From assembly GCF_014196255.1 (NCBI RefSeq), contig NZ_JACIDH010000001.1:744001-808000 (forward strand): 64,000 nt of DNA, given 5' to 3'. The notes under the pieces are model-generated. The model made no database searches, was not told the DNA's origin, and worked only from the letters and a program-made list of their open reading frames with translations. This document shows, one piece after another, positions 34,759 through 45,991 of this stretch. Within the stretch, counting starts at the first letter, position 1, and every line of letters starts with the position of its first letter. The position numbers and the translations under genes were made by a program. This stretch comes from Sphingomonas pseudosanguinis (GTDB lineage: Bacteria > Pseudomonadota > Alphaproteobacteria > Sphingomonadales > Sphingomonadaceae).

Positions 34759-34789
34759 TTGCGGCAACAAAACGCCCACCTATATCCGC
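34759..34789 (+). promoter_or_regulatory. putative sigma-32 (RpoH) promoter of dnaK
   Basis: CTTG (34759-34762) is followed after 17 nt by CCTATATCCG (34780-34789). This fits the alphaproteobacterial heat-shock consensus as I know it (CTTG, 17-18 nt, CYTATNTNNG) at every defined position. The dnaK ATG is 95 nt downstream. Confidence 0.75.
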
Positions 34790-34883
34790 CTCGTGAACGG
34801 GGTTTTCGGGTTGCCGCTTTCGGGGCCGGCGAACCCCGGCATTGGACTTCCAGACTATGTTCTTGAGGGGCATTTAGAGACTT

Positions 34884-36782
<1,899 letters not shown>

Positions 36783-36787
36783 GGCCG

Positions 36788-36820
36788 TCGGCCCGGTCCA
36801 TCCTCGGATGGGCCGGGCCA
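36788..36820 (+). terminator. strong hairpin between dnaK and dnaJ, no T tract
   Basis: GGCCCGGTCCATCC and GGATGGGCCGGGCC pair around a TCG loop 7 nt after the dnaK stop. Without a T run it may act as a 3' stabiliser or attenuator, making dnaJ less abundant than dnaK, rather than as a full terminator. Confidence 0.5.
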
Positions 36821-36957
36821 TGGCTTTGAGGTTTTGAATACCGCCCCGGCGAGATGTCGGGGCATGAAGTGGCGAGGCGCTTGGCGGTGTCGCTCCGTCC
36901 GGCCTGACGGCACGGTCGGTGGGTGCACCATCCACACGCGCAGGGGCGAGACCGGGC

Positions 36958-38088
36958 ATGAGCACGACGATCGACTATTATGAACTGCTCGAATGCGAGC
37001 GCACGGCGGACGATGCAACGATCAAGTCGCGTTACCGCAAGCTGGCGATGCAGTACCACCCGGACCGCAATGCGGGCTGCAAGGACTCCGAGGCCAAGTT
37101 CAAGGCGATCAGCGAAGCCTATGACTGTTTGAAGGACCCGCAAAAGCGGGCGGCCTATGATCGCTACGGCCATGCCGCTTTCCAGCAGGGCATGGGCGGT
37201 GGCGGCGGCCATGGCGGCCAGGATTTCGGCGCCTTCTCCGACATTTTCGAAAGCGTCTTCGGCGAGTTCATGGGCGGCGGACGCGGCGGCGGGCGGCAGC
37301 AGCCCCGGCGCGGCGCGGACCTGCGCTACGACATGGAAATCTCGCTGGAGGAAGCGTTCCATGGCAAGCAGACCGAGATCACGGTCGATGTCTCGGCCGC
37401 GTGCGACACCTGCGACGGCACGGGCGCCAAGCCCGGCACCAGCGCCAAGACCTGCCAGCAGTGCGGCGGCCACGGCAAGGTGCGCGCGCAACAGGGCTTC
37501 TTCGTGGTCGAGCGGACCTGCCCGGTCTGCCAGGGCGCAGGGCAAATCATCGCCGACCCGTGCGGCGACTGTCGCGGCGACGGGCGCGTCGAGAAGACCA
37601 AGACGCTGGCCGTCAACGTGCCCGCAGGCGTCGATGAGGGCACCCGCATCCGCCTGACCGGCGAGGGCGAGGCGGGCGCGCGCGGCGCACCCGCCGGCGA
37701 CCTGTACATCTTCCTCCATGTGAAGCGGCACGCCATCTTCGAGCGCGAGGGCACGACCCTGTTCGCGCGCGCGCCGATCAGCTTCACGACGGCGGCGCTG
37801 GGCGGATCGCTCTCGATCCCCGGCCTCGACGGCCGGACCCACGACATCAAGATTCCGGCGGGCATCCAGTCGGGCAAGCAGCTTCGCCAGCGCGGCGCCG
37901 GCATGCCCGTGCTGCAAGGGCGCGGCACCGGCGACCTGGTCGTGCAGATCGAGGTCGAAACGCCGACCAAGCTGTCGACCCGCCAGCGCGAACTGCTCGA
38001 ACTGTTCCGCGAAACCGAGACGGGCGACGAATGCCCCGAGAGCCAGGGCTTCTTCGCCAAGTTGAAGAGCGTGTTCGCGGGGGAGTGA
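36958..38088 (+). CDS. dnaJ: co-chaperone DnaJ (Hsp40)
   Basis: DnaJ delivers clients to DnaK and stimulates its ATPase. The 376-aa type I protein has a J-domain (about 5-70, HPD at 34-36), a Gly-rich linker ([16 protein letters not shown]), four zinc-binding CxxCxGxG motifs (about 148-208: [32 protein letters not shown]), and C-terminal beta domains. I start at the ATG at 36958. Confidence 0.97.
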   Translation: MSTTIDYYELLECERTADDATIKSRYRKLAMQYHPDRNAGCKDSEAKFKAISEAYDCLKDPQKRAAYDRYGHAAFQQGMGGGGGHGGQDFGAFSDIFESVFGEFMGGGRGGGRQQPRRGADLRYDMEISLEEAFHGKQTEITVDVSAACDTCDGTGAKPGTSAKTCQQCGGHGKVRAQQGFFVVERTCPVCQGAGQIIADPCGDCRGDGRVEKTKTLAVNVPAGVDEGTRIRLTGEGEAGARGAPAGDLYIFLHVKRHAIFEREGTTLFARAPISFTTAALGGSLSIPGLDGRTHDIKIPAGIQSGKQLRQRGAGMPVLQGRGTGDLVVQIEVETPTKLSTRQRELLELFRETETGDECPESQGFFAKLKSVFAGE

Positions 38089-38118
38089 GGCCAATCCGGA
38101 GATTGCCGATCGAACGGA

Positions 38119-38901
38119 TCACGATCGGTCGGCATTCTCCGCCTTCGTCCGGCGCTGTCCGGCAAGATCGCGCCACAGGATCAGCGCGAAGGGTATGAGG
38201 ACGATTGACGCGATGACGTTCAGCGCGATGATCCCAGCAAAACTTCCCCCGACCCTAGCGGCCGACGCCACATCGTCCTTCCAGAAGAACATGGCCCTTC
38301 GGGGCGCCTGAGGGTCATAGAGGATCGGCACGGTGCCGGTCGCCTCGACATAATCGATCCGGTCATGCGTGCCGCGAGCCCGGCCGTTCAGCACATCGAC
38401 ACTGCCTTCGATAGGGTGCGTCCCGCCGCGCGGCGTAAAGCGATATTGCACGGCATCCGTGCAGGCGGCTTTCCCACATCCTCTCGCATAATCGCGAATC
38501 AGTTCTGCCTCAGCGGGAACGCCGCGCACCGTCAAATCCGATGCCAGTCGATATCTGATGACATCCGGAATGACGAAATAGGCCTCAGCGAGCAGCATGA
38601 CGATCGCGGCGATGACGGCCATGCCGATGCGTTTGGTACGAACGGGGTCATGGGTTCGGGCGCGCCGAAGGATGATCCAATATCCCAGAGTGCAGATCAG
38701 ATAGAGGAACGCCGAGCCAGCGGCGAAGGGCAAGGCATCGCCGTGGATCAGGTCGTCAACTCTGTGCCCCTTGTCGAACAGCGCGGGCAGCCCCATTCGA
38801 AAGAATAGCATGGCCCCGACGATCAGCGGGCCGACCAGCGCGCGCTGGAGCGAACCCTTATCGCCCAAAATCGAGCGGCGATTTTCACCATCCTGCGCCA
38901 T
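38119..38901 (-). CDS. multi-pass membrane protein with DUF3592-like domain
   Basis: The 260-aa protein has three N-terminal membrane helices (about 22-38, 58-76 and 94-112), a soluble stretch (about 118-205) that begins VRGVPAEAELIRDYARG and ends with TVPILYDPQAPRRA, and a final helix (about 218-242). The soluble part has the beta-rich layout ending in a bound-value phrase (VPILYDP) seen in DUF3592 proteins. Its role is unknown. GC content looks a little below the neighbours. Confidence 0.7.
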   Translation of the reverse strand: MAQDGENRRSILGDKGSLQRALVGPLIVGAMLFFRMGLPALFDKGHRVDDLIHGDALPFAAGSAFLYLICTLGYWIILRRARTHDPVRTKRIGMAVIAAIVMLLAEAYFVIPDVIRYRLASDLTVRGVPAEAELIRDYARGCGKAACTDAVQYRFTPRGGTHPIEGSVDVLNGRARGTHDRIDYVEATGTVPILYDPQAPRRAMFFWKDDVASAARVGGSFAGIIALNVIASIVLIPFALILWRDLAGQRRTKAENADRS

Positions 38902-39129
38902 CGTCCTCCCCCTTCCGCTGAGCCGCTTCTTCGTCTCGCGCGATCGGCAATTTAGCCTGCTTAGTCCTGCATCATGCTGGCCTCACGATGAAAAGATGCT
39001 CACGGGAAGCGCCGTTGGGATCGATCGGGGCGACAAGATGGGCTTGGGCAGGGGCGTGCCGCATTGCCTTGCTTCGCACGGCATCCTGTTCGACACATTG
39101 GACACGCTGCTCGCAAAGGAAGCCCTGTC

Positions 39130-39639
39130 ATGTCCTATCGCCAGTTCATTCTGCCGGTTCTTGCCGCCGTTGCCACGATTGCCGCCGCGCCGGTATCCGC
39201 GCCGCGCGTCGGGATCGCGAGTTTCGAGGCGCTGCCCAAGCCATTGCCGCTGCCCTATCATGCCGGTGACGCCAAGGCGCAGATTGCGGCGGCGCGGGCG
39301 CGTGCGGTCAAGGCGCACAAGCGGGTGCTGATCGATCTGGGCGGCAATTGGTGCCTCGACTGCCGGTTGCTGGCGGGGGTGATGGAAACGCCGCAGATGC
39401 GCGGCTTCGTCGCCAAGCATTTCGAGGTGGTGACGGTCGATGTCGGCCGCTTTGACCAGAATATGGATATTCCGGCGTCCTACGGCGTGAAGGGCCGGCT
39501 GGCCGGGGTGCCCGCCGTGCTGATCGTCGATCCGAAGACCAATAAGCTGATCAATGCGGGGCGCGAGACGGCGCTGGCCGATGCGCGGGCGATGACGCCG
39601 CAGGCGGTGGCGGATTGGTTGGCGGGGTGGGTGGGGTGA
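39130..39639 (+). CDS. exported thioredoxin-like protein
   Basis: The 169-aa protein has a signal peptide (FILPVLAAVATIAAAPVSA), then a thioredoxin-like fold with the active site WCLDC (in GGNWCLDCRLL) and the cis-proline GVPAVLIVD. It should act on disulfides or as a reductase in the periplasm, resembling DsbD-gamma/TlpA-type domains. I start at the ATG at 39130; the open frame continues upstream without a signal. Confidence 0.88.
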   Translation: MSYRQFILPVLAAVATIAAAPVSAPRVGIASFEALPKPLPLPYHAGDAKAQIAAARARAVKAHKRVLIDLGGNWCLDCRLLAGVMETPQMRGFVAKHFEVVTVDVGRFDQNMDIPASYGVKGRLAGVPAVLIVDPKTNKLINAGRETALADARAMTPQAVADWLAGWVG

Positions 39640-39677
39640 TGTGAGACCCACATACCGGTCGTTCTGATAACGACTGG

Positions 39678-39849
39678 CTTTCCCTCCCCCAGCCCCTCCC
39701 GCTTGCGGGAGGGGAGAGGTTATGGGCGACCGTTTCCCCGCATAGCGCCCCTCCCGCAGGCGAGTTTCAGGTCGGTCATGCCTCCGGCATGACCTAAATG
39801 ATGCGGGGCATCGTTTACCTGAAACTGGGCTGGGGGAGGGGAGTCCCTA
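39678..39849. repeat. composite palindromic repeat with three-way-junction core, copy 2
   Basis: The core 39763-39826 matches the core of copy 1 (4196-4259) at 61 of 64 positions with no gap. It is preceded by CCCTCCCGCTTGCGGGAGGG and flanked by CCCCTCCCGC...GGGGGAGGGG arms. It lies between the thioredoxin-like gene and the convergent purB. Confidence 0.85.
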
Positions 39850-39886
39850 TCGGCACGTCACCACGCCGCTGGGACTCCCCCCATCA

Positions 39887-41203
39887 TCACTCTTCGCCGA
39901 ACACGCGCGCGAAGATCGTGTCGACATTCTTGTAGTGATAATCGAGGTCGAAGCGCGCCTCGATCTCTTGCGGAGACAGCGCCGCCGTCACATCCGCATC
40001 GGCCTTGAGCAATTCCATCAGCGACAGCTCGCCGTCCGACTCCCAGACCTTCATCGCGTTGCGCTGGACGAGGCGATAGCTGTCCTCGCGGCTCACGCCC
40101 GCCTGGGTCAGTGCCAGCAGCACGCGCTGCGAATGGACGAGGCCGCCCATCTTGTTGAGGTTCTTCTCCATCCGCGCCGGATAGACGACCAGCTTGTCGA
40201 TCACGCTCGTGAGGCGGGCCAGCGCGAAATCCAGGGTGATGGTCGCATCGGGGCCGATATAGCGCTCGACCGAGGAGTGGCTGATGTCGCGCTCATGCCA
40301 CAAAGCGACATTCTCCAGCGCCGGGGTCACGTAACCACGCACCATGCGGGCGAGCCCGGTCAAATTCTCGGTCAGCACCGGGTTGCGCTTGTGCGGCATC
40401 GCCGACGAGCCCTTCTGGCCGGGCGAGAAATATTCCTCGGCTTCCAGAACCTCGGTGCGCTGCAGGTGGCGGACCTCGGTCGCCAGGCGCTCGATCGAGC
40501 TGGCGATGACGCCCAGCGTGGCGAAGAACATCGCATGGCGATCGCGCGGGATGACCTGGGTCGAGACGGGCTCGACGGTCAGTCCCATCTTCTCGGCGAC
40601 ATGGGCCTCGACGCTGGGATCGATATTGGCGAAGGTGCCGACCGCGCCCGAGATGGCGCAGGTGGCGATGTCGGCACGCGCGGCGACCAGGCGGGCGCGG
40701 TTGCGGTTGAACTCGGCATAGGCTTGCGCCAGCTTCAGGCCGAAGGTCACCGGCTCGGCATGGATGCCATGGCTGCGCCCGATGGTCGGGGTCAGCTTGT
40801 GCTCATAGGCGCGGCGCTTGATCACGGCGAGCAGCGCGTCGAGATCCTCGATCAGGATGTCCGAGGCGCGCGCCAGCTGCACCGCCAGACAGGTGTCGAG
40901 CACGTCGGACGAGGTCATGCCCTGGTGCAGGAAGCGCGCCTCCGGGCCCGTACGCTCGGCGACATGGGTCAGGAAGGCGATGACGTCGTGCTTGGTCTCC
41001 GCCTCGATCGAATCGATCCGGTCGATGTCGAAGTCGCCGGCGGCCTTGTCGGCTTCCCAGATGCGCGCGGCGGCTTCCTTCGGCACCACGCCCAGCTCGG
41101 CGAGCGCGTCGGTGGCGTGCGCCTCGATCTCGAACCAGATGCGGAAACGGGTCTGCGGGTCCCAGATCCGGGTCATGGGGGCACGGGAGTAGCGCGGGAT
41201 CAT
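39887..41203 (-). CDS. purB: adenylosuccinate lyase
   Basis: PurB catalyses two fumarate-releasing steps, SAICAR to AICAR and adenylosuccinate to AMP. The 438-aa protein has the superfamily signature SSAMPHKRNP (266-275), TSSDVLDT, and GRSHGIHAEP with the catalytic histidine. I start at the ATG at 41203 (IPRYSR), the standard N-terminus; the frame is open 11 codons further. Confidence 0.97.
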   Translation of the reverse strand: MIPRYSRAPMTRIWDPQTRFRIWFEIEAHATDALAELGVVPKEAAARIWEADKAAGDFDIDRIDSIEAETKHDVIAFLTHVAERTGPEARFLHQGMTSSDVLDTCLAVQLARASDILIEDLDALLAVIKRRAYEHKLTPTIGRSHGIHAEPVTFGLKLAQAYAEFNRNRARLVAARADIATCAISGAVGTFANIDPSVEAHVAEKMGLTVEPVSTQVIPRDRHAMFFATLGVIASSIERLATEVRHLQRTEVLEAEEYFSPGQKGSSAMPHKRNPVLTENLTGLARMVRGYVTPALENVALWHERDISHSSVERYIGPDATITLDFALARLTSVIDKLVVYPARMEKNLNKMGGLVHSQRVLLALTQAGVSREDSYRLVQRNAMKVWESDGELSLMELLKADADVTAALSPQEIEARFDLDYHYKNVDTIFARVFGEE

Positions 41204-41301
41204 CGAGAACACCTTTTTAGGTCGTGGAAACGGCACGGCTCACCGCCGTCTTCCTCTCGGAATCGCGGTGTATCGTGCCGTTAGCAGGGACGAGCCGAGC
41301 C

Positions 41302-41330
41302 TTCAAACCCGACCCGCCTTTTCCTATATG
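41302..41330 (+). promoter_or_regulatory. putative promoter of the EF-hand protein gene
   Basis: TTCAAA (41302-41307) and TATATG (41325-41330) are separated by 17 bp, about 90 nt before the ATG. The elements match the sigma-70 pattern only partly. Confidence 0.35.
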
Positions 41331-41422
41331 GTAAAATGCAGATTGGGAACGTATCTCTAACGACGAAGATCGCGTCCCTGGTCTTCATAGTCATCGTTCG
41401 ACCAGAGTAAGGGAGAGACGAG

Positions 41423-41881
41423 ATGATGAAATATGCTTTTCTTGCTGGTGCCATGATGGTGTCTGCGCCGGTACTTGCGCAGACCACGACCGCACCCGCC
41501 CAGACCACACCGGCGGCACCGCAATCGGCGCCCGTAACCACGGCTGACCCGGCGCAAGCCGCGACACCGGCGGCGGACCCCGCCGCACCGACCCAGGCGG
41601 CCCCCGCCGAAGGCCAAGTGCAGGCGACCGGCAGCCAGATCGCGCAGGTCGTCGACACCCAGTTCCCGACTTATGACAAGGACGGCGACGGGCAGCTCAG
41701 CAAGGCCGAATTCACCCAGTGGATGGTCGCGTTGAAGTCGCAGACCGACCCGTCGACCAAGGCCGAGTCGCCCGCCACCAAGAAGTGGGTCGGCACCGCC
41801 TTCGCCCAGGCCGACAGCGACAAGAGCAAGAAGGTGTCGAAGACCGAGCTGACCGGTTTTCTGAGCCAGGGTCAGGGCTGA
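41423..41881 (+). CDS. exported EF-hand calcium-binding protein
   Basis: The 152-aa protein has a signal peptide ending VLAQ, an Ala/Pro/Thr-rich linker (about 20-65), and a C-terminal EF-hand pair: a canonical loop DKDGDGQLSKAEF and a second, poorer loop DSDKSKKVSKTEL. It probably binds calcium in the periplasm; its partner is unknown. GGGAG lies a suitable distance before the first of two ATGs. Confidence 0.87.
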   Translation: MMKYAFLAGAMMVSAPVLAQTTTAPAQTTPAAPQSAPVTTADPAQAATPAADPAAPTQAAPAEGQVQATGSQIAQVVDTQFPTYDKDGDGQLSKAEFTQWMVALKSQTDPSTKAESPATKKWVGTAFAQADSDKSKKVSKTELTGFLSQGQG

Positions 41882-41930
41882 TCGGCCAAAAGGAACGTCC
41901 CTCCGTTCCGAGCAATCCCTGAGCGGGGAT

Positions 41931-41972
41931 AAGCGGGGTCGCCGGACCATGGGGGCCGGCGACCCTTTGCTT
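41931..41972 (+). terminator. hairpin terminator after the EF-hand gene
   Basis: AAGCGGGGTCGCCGG and CCGGCGACCCTTTGCTT form a long stem around a 10-nt loop, with a short T run in the descending arm. Confidence 0.5.
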
Positions 41973-42007
41973 ATGCGAGAGCTGATGTACCGGGATGATG
42001 TGAGATG

Positions 42008-42113
42008 AGCTCACCCCTCCCCTTCAGGGGAGGGGCCGGGGTGGGGCGCTTCCACGAGTCGGCAGTTTGCGGTGACGTTTCAACCCAACCTCTCCGCTAA
42101 AGGGGAGGGGCTT
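42008..42113. repeat. palindromic repeat (CCTCCCCTTCAGGGGAGG family)
   Basis: Two hairpins, CCCCTCCCCTTCAGGGGAGGGG and CCTCTCCGCTAAAGGGGAGGGG, frame about 55 nt of unique sequence. The rest of the 353-bp gap between the EF-hand gene and rplY holds only the two terminators. Confidence 0.65.
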
Positions 42114-42161
42114 ACGTTGATTCAATACGACGTCATCACGGTTTACGATGAAACAGGCACG

Positions 42162-42200
42162 AAAAAGGGCAGGGGCGTCGCCGCCACCTGCCCTTCTTTT
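42162..42200 (-). terminator. intrinsic terminator of rplY
   Basis: On the minus strand GAAGGGCAGG pairs with CCTGCCCTT around a GC-rich inner stem, followed by TTTTT. Confidence 0.75.
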
Positions 42201-42234
42201 CGTTCGCTGACCCGACAGGGAAAGCGAGGCCGGA

Positions 42235-42849
42235 TCAGGCCTCTTCCGAACCTTCGGCCTGCGCCTCGGCGTCAGCCGCCTCGTCCTCGGCGGTCGAGAC
42301 CGTCGGCGGAACGATGGTGGCGATCGCGAAGTCGCGGTCGTCGATGGCGGGCTCGGCGCCCTTGGGCAGCTTCACGTCCGAGATGTGGATCGAGTCGCCC
42401 ACGGCCAGACCCTTCAGCGAGATGCTGATTTCGGTCGGGATATTGGCGGCGTCGACGACCAGCTCGATCTCGTGGCGGGTGACGTTCAGGACGCCGCCCT
42501 GCTTGATGCCGCTCTCGTCCTCGTCGGTGAACACGACCGGAACGGCGACCGTGACGGTCTCATGCTCGCCGATGCGCAGGAAGTCGACGTGCAGCGGGCG
42601 GTCGGTAACCGGATGGAACGCGACGTCCTTCGCCAGCGTGCGCTGGCCGTCCACCATGATGACCGAGGTGAAGAAATGACCGGTCATCAGCGCCTTGACG
42701 AGGGCCTTCTCTTCGAGATGGATCGACGCGGCGGCCTGGTTGCGGCCATAGATCACGGCGGGGACGCGGCCTTCACGACGCAGCGAACGGGAGGCTCCCT
42801 TGCCAACCTGATCGCGCGTCTCGGCGGCGAGCGTAAGGGTGTCGCTCAT
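42235..42849 (-). CDS. rplY: 50S ribosomal protein L25 / general stress protein Ctc
   Basis: L25 binds 5S rRNA. The 204-aa protein is the long (TL5/Ctc) form: an N-terminal L25 domain (about 1-95, [20 protein letters not shown]) and a C-terminal beta-barrel domain ([32 protein letters not shown]), with an acidic Glu/Ala-rich tail. I start at the ATG at 42849 ([11 protein letters not shown]). Confidence 0.96.
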   Translation of the reverse strand: MSDTLTLAAETRDQVGKGASRSLRREGRVPAVIYGRNQAAASIHLEEKALVKALMTGHFFTSVIMVDGQRTLAKDVAFHPVTDRPLHVDFLRIGEHETVTVAVPVVFTDEDESGIKQGGVLNVTRHEIELVVDAANIPTEISISLKGLAVGDSIHISDVKLPKGAEPAIDDRDFAIATIVPPTVSTAEDEAADAEAQAEGSEEA

Positions 42850-43030
42850 TCCAGTAACTCCGAAACAAAATGGATATAGGCTCCCGACCACACCTCCAGG
42901 GATGACCATGACCGGAAGCGGCGGCGCATAGCGGCAAAGGGCGTGAAATACAAGCCATGCGCCGGCACGTTCAGTTCAGAGCCGTTCCATGGCGATCTAA
43001 TCGCCGTCGAGACATGGTCCCGCCCTGGCC

Positions 43031-43855
43031 TCAGGCCGTCGCGATGATGTTTGCCGTGCTTTGGCGCAGGGTGATGTCGCACCCGGGCAGCAACTGACGG
43101 GGCTCGCCATCGAACAATGCCGGGATAGCGCGGCGTCCGGCGAGACGAAAGCTCGTGCTGAACGCGCGGGTCACGCCCTGTGCATTCGTCCAGTCGTCGG
43201 TCAGCGCCATCCAACCGAGATCGAACAGCTTTCGCCATGTCCGGGTGTCGACCGCCGCCAGATCGATATGGTCTTTATAAGGGGTGCCGAACACCGCCTG
43301 ATAACGCCGCGTCAGTTCGGGCACGCCCGCCAGGCGCAGACCCGCGCCGAAGCTGCGTCGCCATGCCAGCCGGACCGCCCGGATCAGCCGCCCGACCTGC
43401 CCGTCGCGCACCGCCTCCCGCGCGGCGGCCCATCGGGTGGCGGGGCCGAGGATCAGGCCGGCATAGGCGTGGTGGCCATCGGCCTCGGCAAAGGGAAGCG
43501 AGACGTGGCGTGGCGGCTGATCGGCCAGCCGGCGTAGGATGGCCATGGCGTCGTGCTCGCCATGCAGCGTCCTGGCCAGCAGGTTCATCGTGCCGCCGGG
43601 CAGGATCAGGATCGCGCCGTTCCATGCGTGCAATGCGGTCAGCACGGCATTCACTGTCCCGTCGCCCGCATAGACGACCATCCATGCCACGCCGGCGTGC
43701 ACCAGGGCGTCGGGGGAGGGTAGCGCATCGTCGGGAAAGCCGGTTCGGCCGGCCATATCATGGCCCATGGCGGACAGCGTGTCGCGAATATCCGCCGCGA
43801 CCGTCTCGGCGGTCGACCCCGATCGCGCATTGGTGACGAACCAGTAACGCCGCAT
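43031..43855 (-). CDS. diacylglycerol/lipid kinase family protein
   Basis: The 274-aa protein has the DAGK catalytic domain: FVTNARSGST near the start, VVYAGDGTVNAVLTAL with the nucleotide-binding GDGT, and LPGGTMNLLARTL. A C-terminal DGEPR also fits the YegS-like fold. It probably phosphorylates a membrane lipid; the substrate is not readable. AAGGGATGGG precedes the ATG at 43855. It is 115 nt after the TraB/GumN gene. Confidence 0.88.
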   Translation of the reverse strand: MRRYWFVTNARSGSTAETVAADIRDTLSAMGHDMAGRTGFPDDALPSPDALVHAGVAWMVVYAGDGTVNAVLTALHAWNGAILILPGGTMNLLARTLHGEHDAMAILRRLADQPPRHVSLPFAEADGHHAYAGLILGPATRWAAAREAVRDGQVGRLIRAVRLAWRRSFGAGLRLAGVPELTRRYQAVFGTPYKDHIDLAAVDTRTWRKLFDLGWMALTDDWTNAQGVTRAFSTSFRLAGRRAIPALFDGEPRQLLPGCDITLRQSTANIIATA

Positions 43856-43970
43856 CGCCCATCCCTTCGGAAACACCAGGCGATGAGCAAGCCGCATATG
43901 TGCGTCACCGTGATGACGCGGCAACGCCGCCCGCCCTTCCAGAAGGTCGGGCGGCGTCACGATGATGGGG

Positions 43971-44870
43971 TCAATATTGGATGCGCTGTGCCGTGATTCC
44001 CTGCTTGGCGAGCTGCGCCTGGACGCTGTCGGTGCCGGCCAGATGGCCCGCGCCCACCGCCATGAAGACGGTGCCGGGCTTGGCCATCCGTTCCCTGATC
44101 CACGTCGCCCAGCGGGCATTGCGGTCGGTCAGCAGCGTCTTGGCGACCTCGGGCGAGTCCTTCAGGCTCTCGTTCATGTCGCGGGCCAGCGCGTCGGGGT
44201 CGCCATGCGCCCATTCGTCGACCATCTTGGCCATTTCCTCGCCAGCCTTGGGCAGTTCGTCGACGGTCGAGGTCAGGAACTGGATCTGCGCCTGTTGCGA
44301 CAGGCCGTTGAAATAGCCGATCTGCTGCTCGGCGGTCTCCAGCCCGGCGACGGGCTTGTTCGCCGCCTTGGCCGCGTCGGCCAGCACGGTTTCGGGGCCG
44401 TTCTTCGGGTCGTAGCCCAGCTTCTGGATCGGCGCGAGCGACAGGGTGACCGCCGCCAGCCACGGCTTCATCTTGTCGAACGCCGGTGCGGGAAGGCCGG
44501 CATCGGTCATCGCCTTCAGATAGGCGCCGCGCTTGTCGGCGGGCAGCTGCTCGGTCAGGGTCGGGCCGGTGGTGACGATGCCGTTCTTCAGCACGATCTG
44601 CTGCATCGTCGCCGGATCGGGCTGCACCATTTCCAGGACCAGCTGGTCGGACTTGTCGAAGGCGGTCTTCACCGCTTCATCGAACCAGGTCAGGCCGGGC
44701 TTCAGCACATGGATGGTGCCGAACAGATAGATGGTGGTGTCGGCATCCTTGACCACCCACAAGGCGGGGTCCGCATCATTGGGGTTCTGCGCGGGCTTGC
44801 TCTGCGCACAGGCGGGCAGCGCCAGCATCAGCGCGAGCGAGGTGAGGGCGGCTTTCATGATCGTCTTCAT
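43971..44870 (-). CDS. TraB/GumN family lipoprotein
   Basis: The 299-aa protein has an export signal with lipobox (LALPAC), the N-terminal family motif TTIYLFGTIHVLKPG and the C-terminal VFMAVGAGHLAG; these two GxxH-type motifs define the TraB/GumN (Tiki-like) fold, which is often a metalloprotease-like domain. Its substrate is unknown. Two in-frame ATGs (44870 and 44858) are possible starts; neither has a clear ribosome site. Confidence 0.88.
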   Translation of the reverse strand: MKTIMKAALTSLALMLALPACAQSKPAQNPNDADPALWVVKDADTTIYLFGTIHVLKPGLTWFDEAVKTAFDKSDQLVLEMVQPDPATMQQIVLKNGIVTTGPTLTEQLPADKRGAYLKAMTDAGLPAPAFDKMKPWLAAVTLSLAPIQKLGYDPKNGPETVLADAAKAANKPVAGLETAEQQIGYFNGLSQQAQIQFLTSTVDELPKAGEEMAKMVDEWAHGDPDALARDMNESLKDSPEVAKTLLTDRNARWATWIRERMAKPGTVFMAVGAGHLAGTDSVQAQLAKQGITAQRIQY

Positions 44871-44922
44871 GGGATCGGGCTTTCGGAAAAGGAAGGGGCG
44901 GACGGGAGAAACGGCCGGAAGA

Positions 44923-45360
44923 TCAGACGTATTTGCGCCACATCCAGACGATGCCGCAGGTGGCCATCAGAGCGCCGTAGACCCATTCGACCTGAAGGGG
45001 CGGCAGCACGCCGCCGCGCCACAGGAACCACCAGACGGGCACGCCCAGACCGACCGTGTAGAAGCTGGCGACCGCGCCGTCGCGGTAAGCCTGACGCTCA
45101 TGCTCGTCGACCACCCGGTGCCAGCGCCACGAGATGACGGGTATGACCACGCCCCAGATCAGCGCCATCAGCACGGCGAACCAGAGTGGCAGCGGCGAGG
45201 ACCATAGGTCCGGGCGGGCAGCGGCGCCCGGCGGCTGTTGCAGCACGATCAGCGCGGTCGACAGCCCAGCGACTCCGCCAACGGCACCGGAAATGGCCAG
45301 CAGGCGGTGATTGGCGCGCTCGCTTGGCCCCTTGGCGATGCGCGAAGCGTTCATGGTCAT
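44923..45360 (-). CDS. 145-aa four-helix membrane protein (XRE module, last gene)
   Basis: Four membrane segments are visible (about 22-42, 60-80, 98-114 and 125-140), with a soluble helix HRVVDEHERQAYRDGA between the second and third. That segment matches the layout of the sister protein at 45545, which has RETDEMQRQLAIETWA in a similar place, so the two may be distant relatives. It overlaps the 63-aa gene by ATGA. Confidence 0.75.
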   Translation of the reverse strand: MTMNASRIAKGPSERANHRLLAISGAVGGVAGLSTALIVLQQPPGAAARPDLWSSPLPLWFAVLMALIWGVVIPVISWRWHRVVDEHERQAYRDGAVASFYTVGLGVPVWWFLWRGGVLPPLQVEWVYGALMATCGIVWMWRKYV

Positions 45361-45548
45361 GGTCGCACCTCGATGGACATATGGACGGAAAATTTGGGGA
45401 TCGCGACCTGATGGGAAGCGACGCTGGCGGCTTGCATGTTGGGACGGATCGCATCGAACGTGACCTCGCCCACCCGTCCGGCCCCCCAGCCGAGAAGAGA
45501 CAGCGTGATACCGCTCCCGATGACCGCACGGGTCAGACGGCTGCTCAT
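45357..45548 (-). CDS. 63-aa exported or membrane-anchored small protein (XRE module)
   Basis: A hydrophobic N-terminal segment (IGSGITLSLLGWGAG) acts as a signal or anchor, and the remaining 40 residues are polar. It overlaps its neighbours by 4 nt on both sides, which supports expression. No family is recognised. Confidence 0.65.
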   Translation of the reverse strand: MSSRLTRAVIGSGITLSLLGWGAGRVGEVTFDAIRPNMQAASVASHQVAIPKFSVHMSIEVRP

Positions 45549-45991
45549 GACCGCACCCGCCGGATGAGGTAGAAGGCTAGGCCGATCATGACCGACACAC
45601 CCCAGCTATAGTCCTCGAAATCGGCCCGCCCCGTCTGTGCGCCGATGACGGTCAGCAGCGGATGCAGAACGAAGTTCGTCACTCCGATCATGGCCCAGGT
45701 CTCGATCGCCAGCTGCCGCTGCATTTCATCGGTTTCGCGCCAGTTGCGCCACGTCACGATGCCGACGGCAATCAGCATGATGACAGCGGCGGCCTGGGCC
45801 ACGGGATGGGGCAGGGGTGCCCGAGGACGATGGAGAAACCCATCGATGAATCCCTCCAGAAAGGGTAGGCCGACGATCAGCAGGATTGCGGTGACGACCA
45901 GCATGATCCGCCGCCGCTTCCGGCGCAACACACGCGCCGCCTCGCGGCTCGCGCCCCAGTCGGCACCCTCACTCACCATGATGCTCGTCAT
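45545..45991 (-). CDS. 148-aa four-helix membrane protein (XRE module)
   Basis: After a basic N-terminus (RVLRRKRRR) come four helices (about 28-48, 62-80, 96-112 and 128-143). A soluble RETDEMQRQLAIETWA segment lies between helices two and three. GAGGAG sits 8 nt before the ATG at 45991, inside the end of the XRE gene, which it overlaps by 23 nt. The function is unknown. Confidence 0.75.
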   Translation of the reverse strand: MTSIMVSEGADWGASREAARVLRRKRRRIMLVVTAILLIVGLPFLEGFIDGFLHRPRAPLPHPVAQAAAVIMLIAVGIVTWRNWRETDEMQRQLAIETWAMIGVTNFVLHPLLTVIGAQTGRADFEDYSWGVSVMIGLAFYLIRRVRS

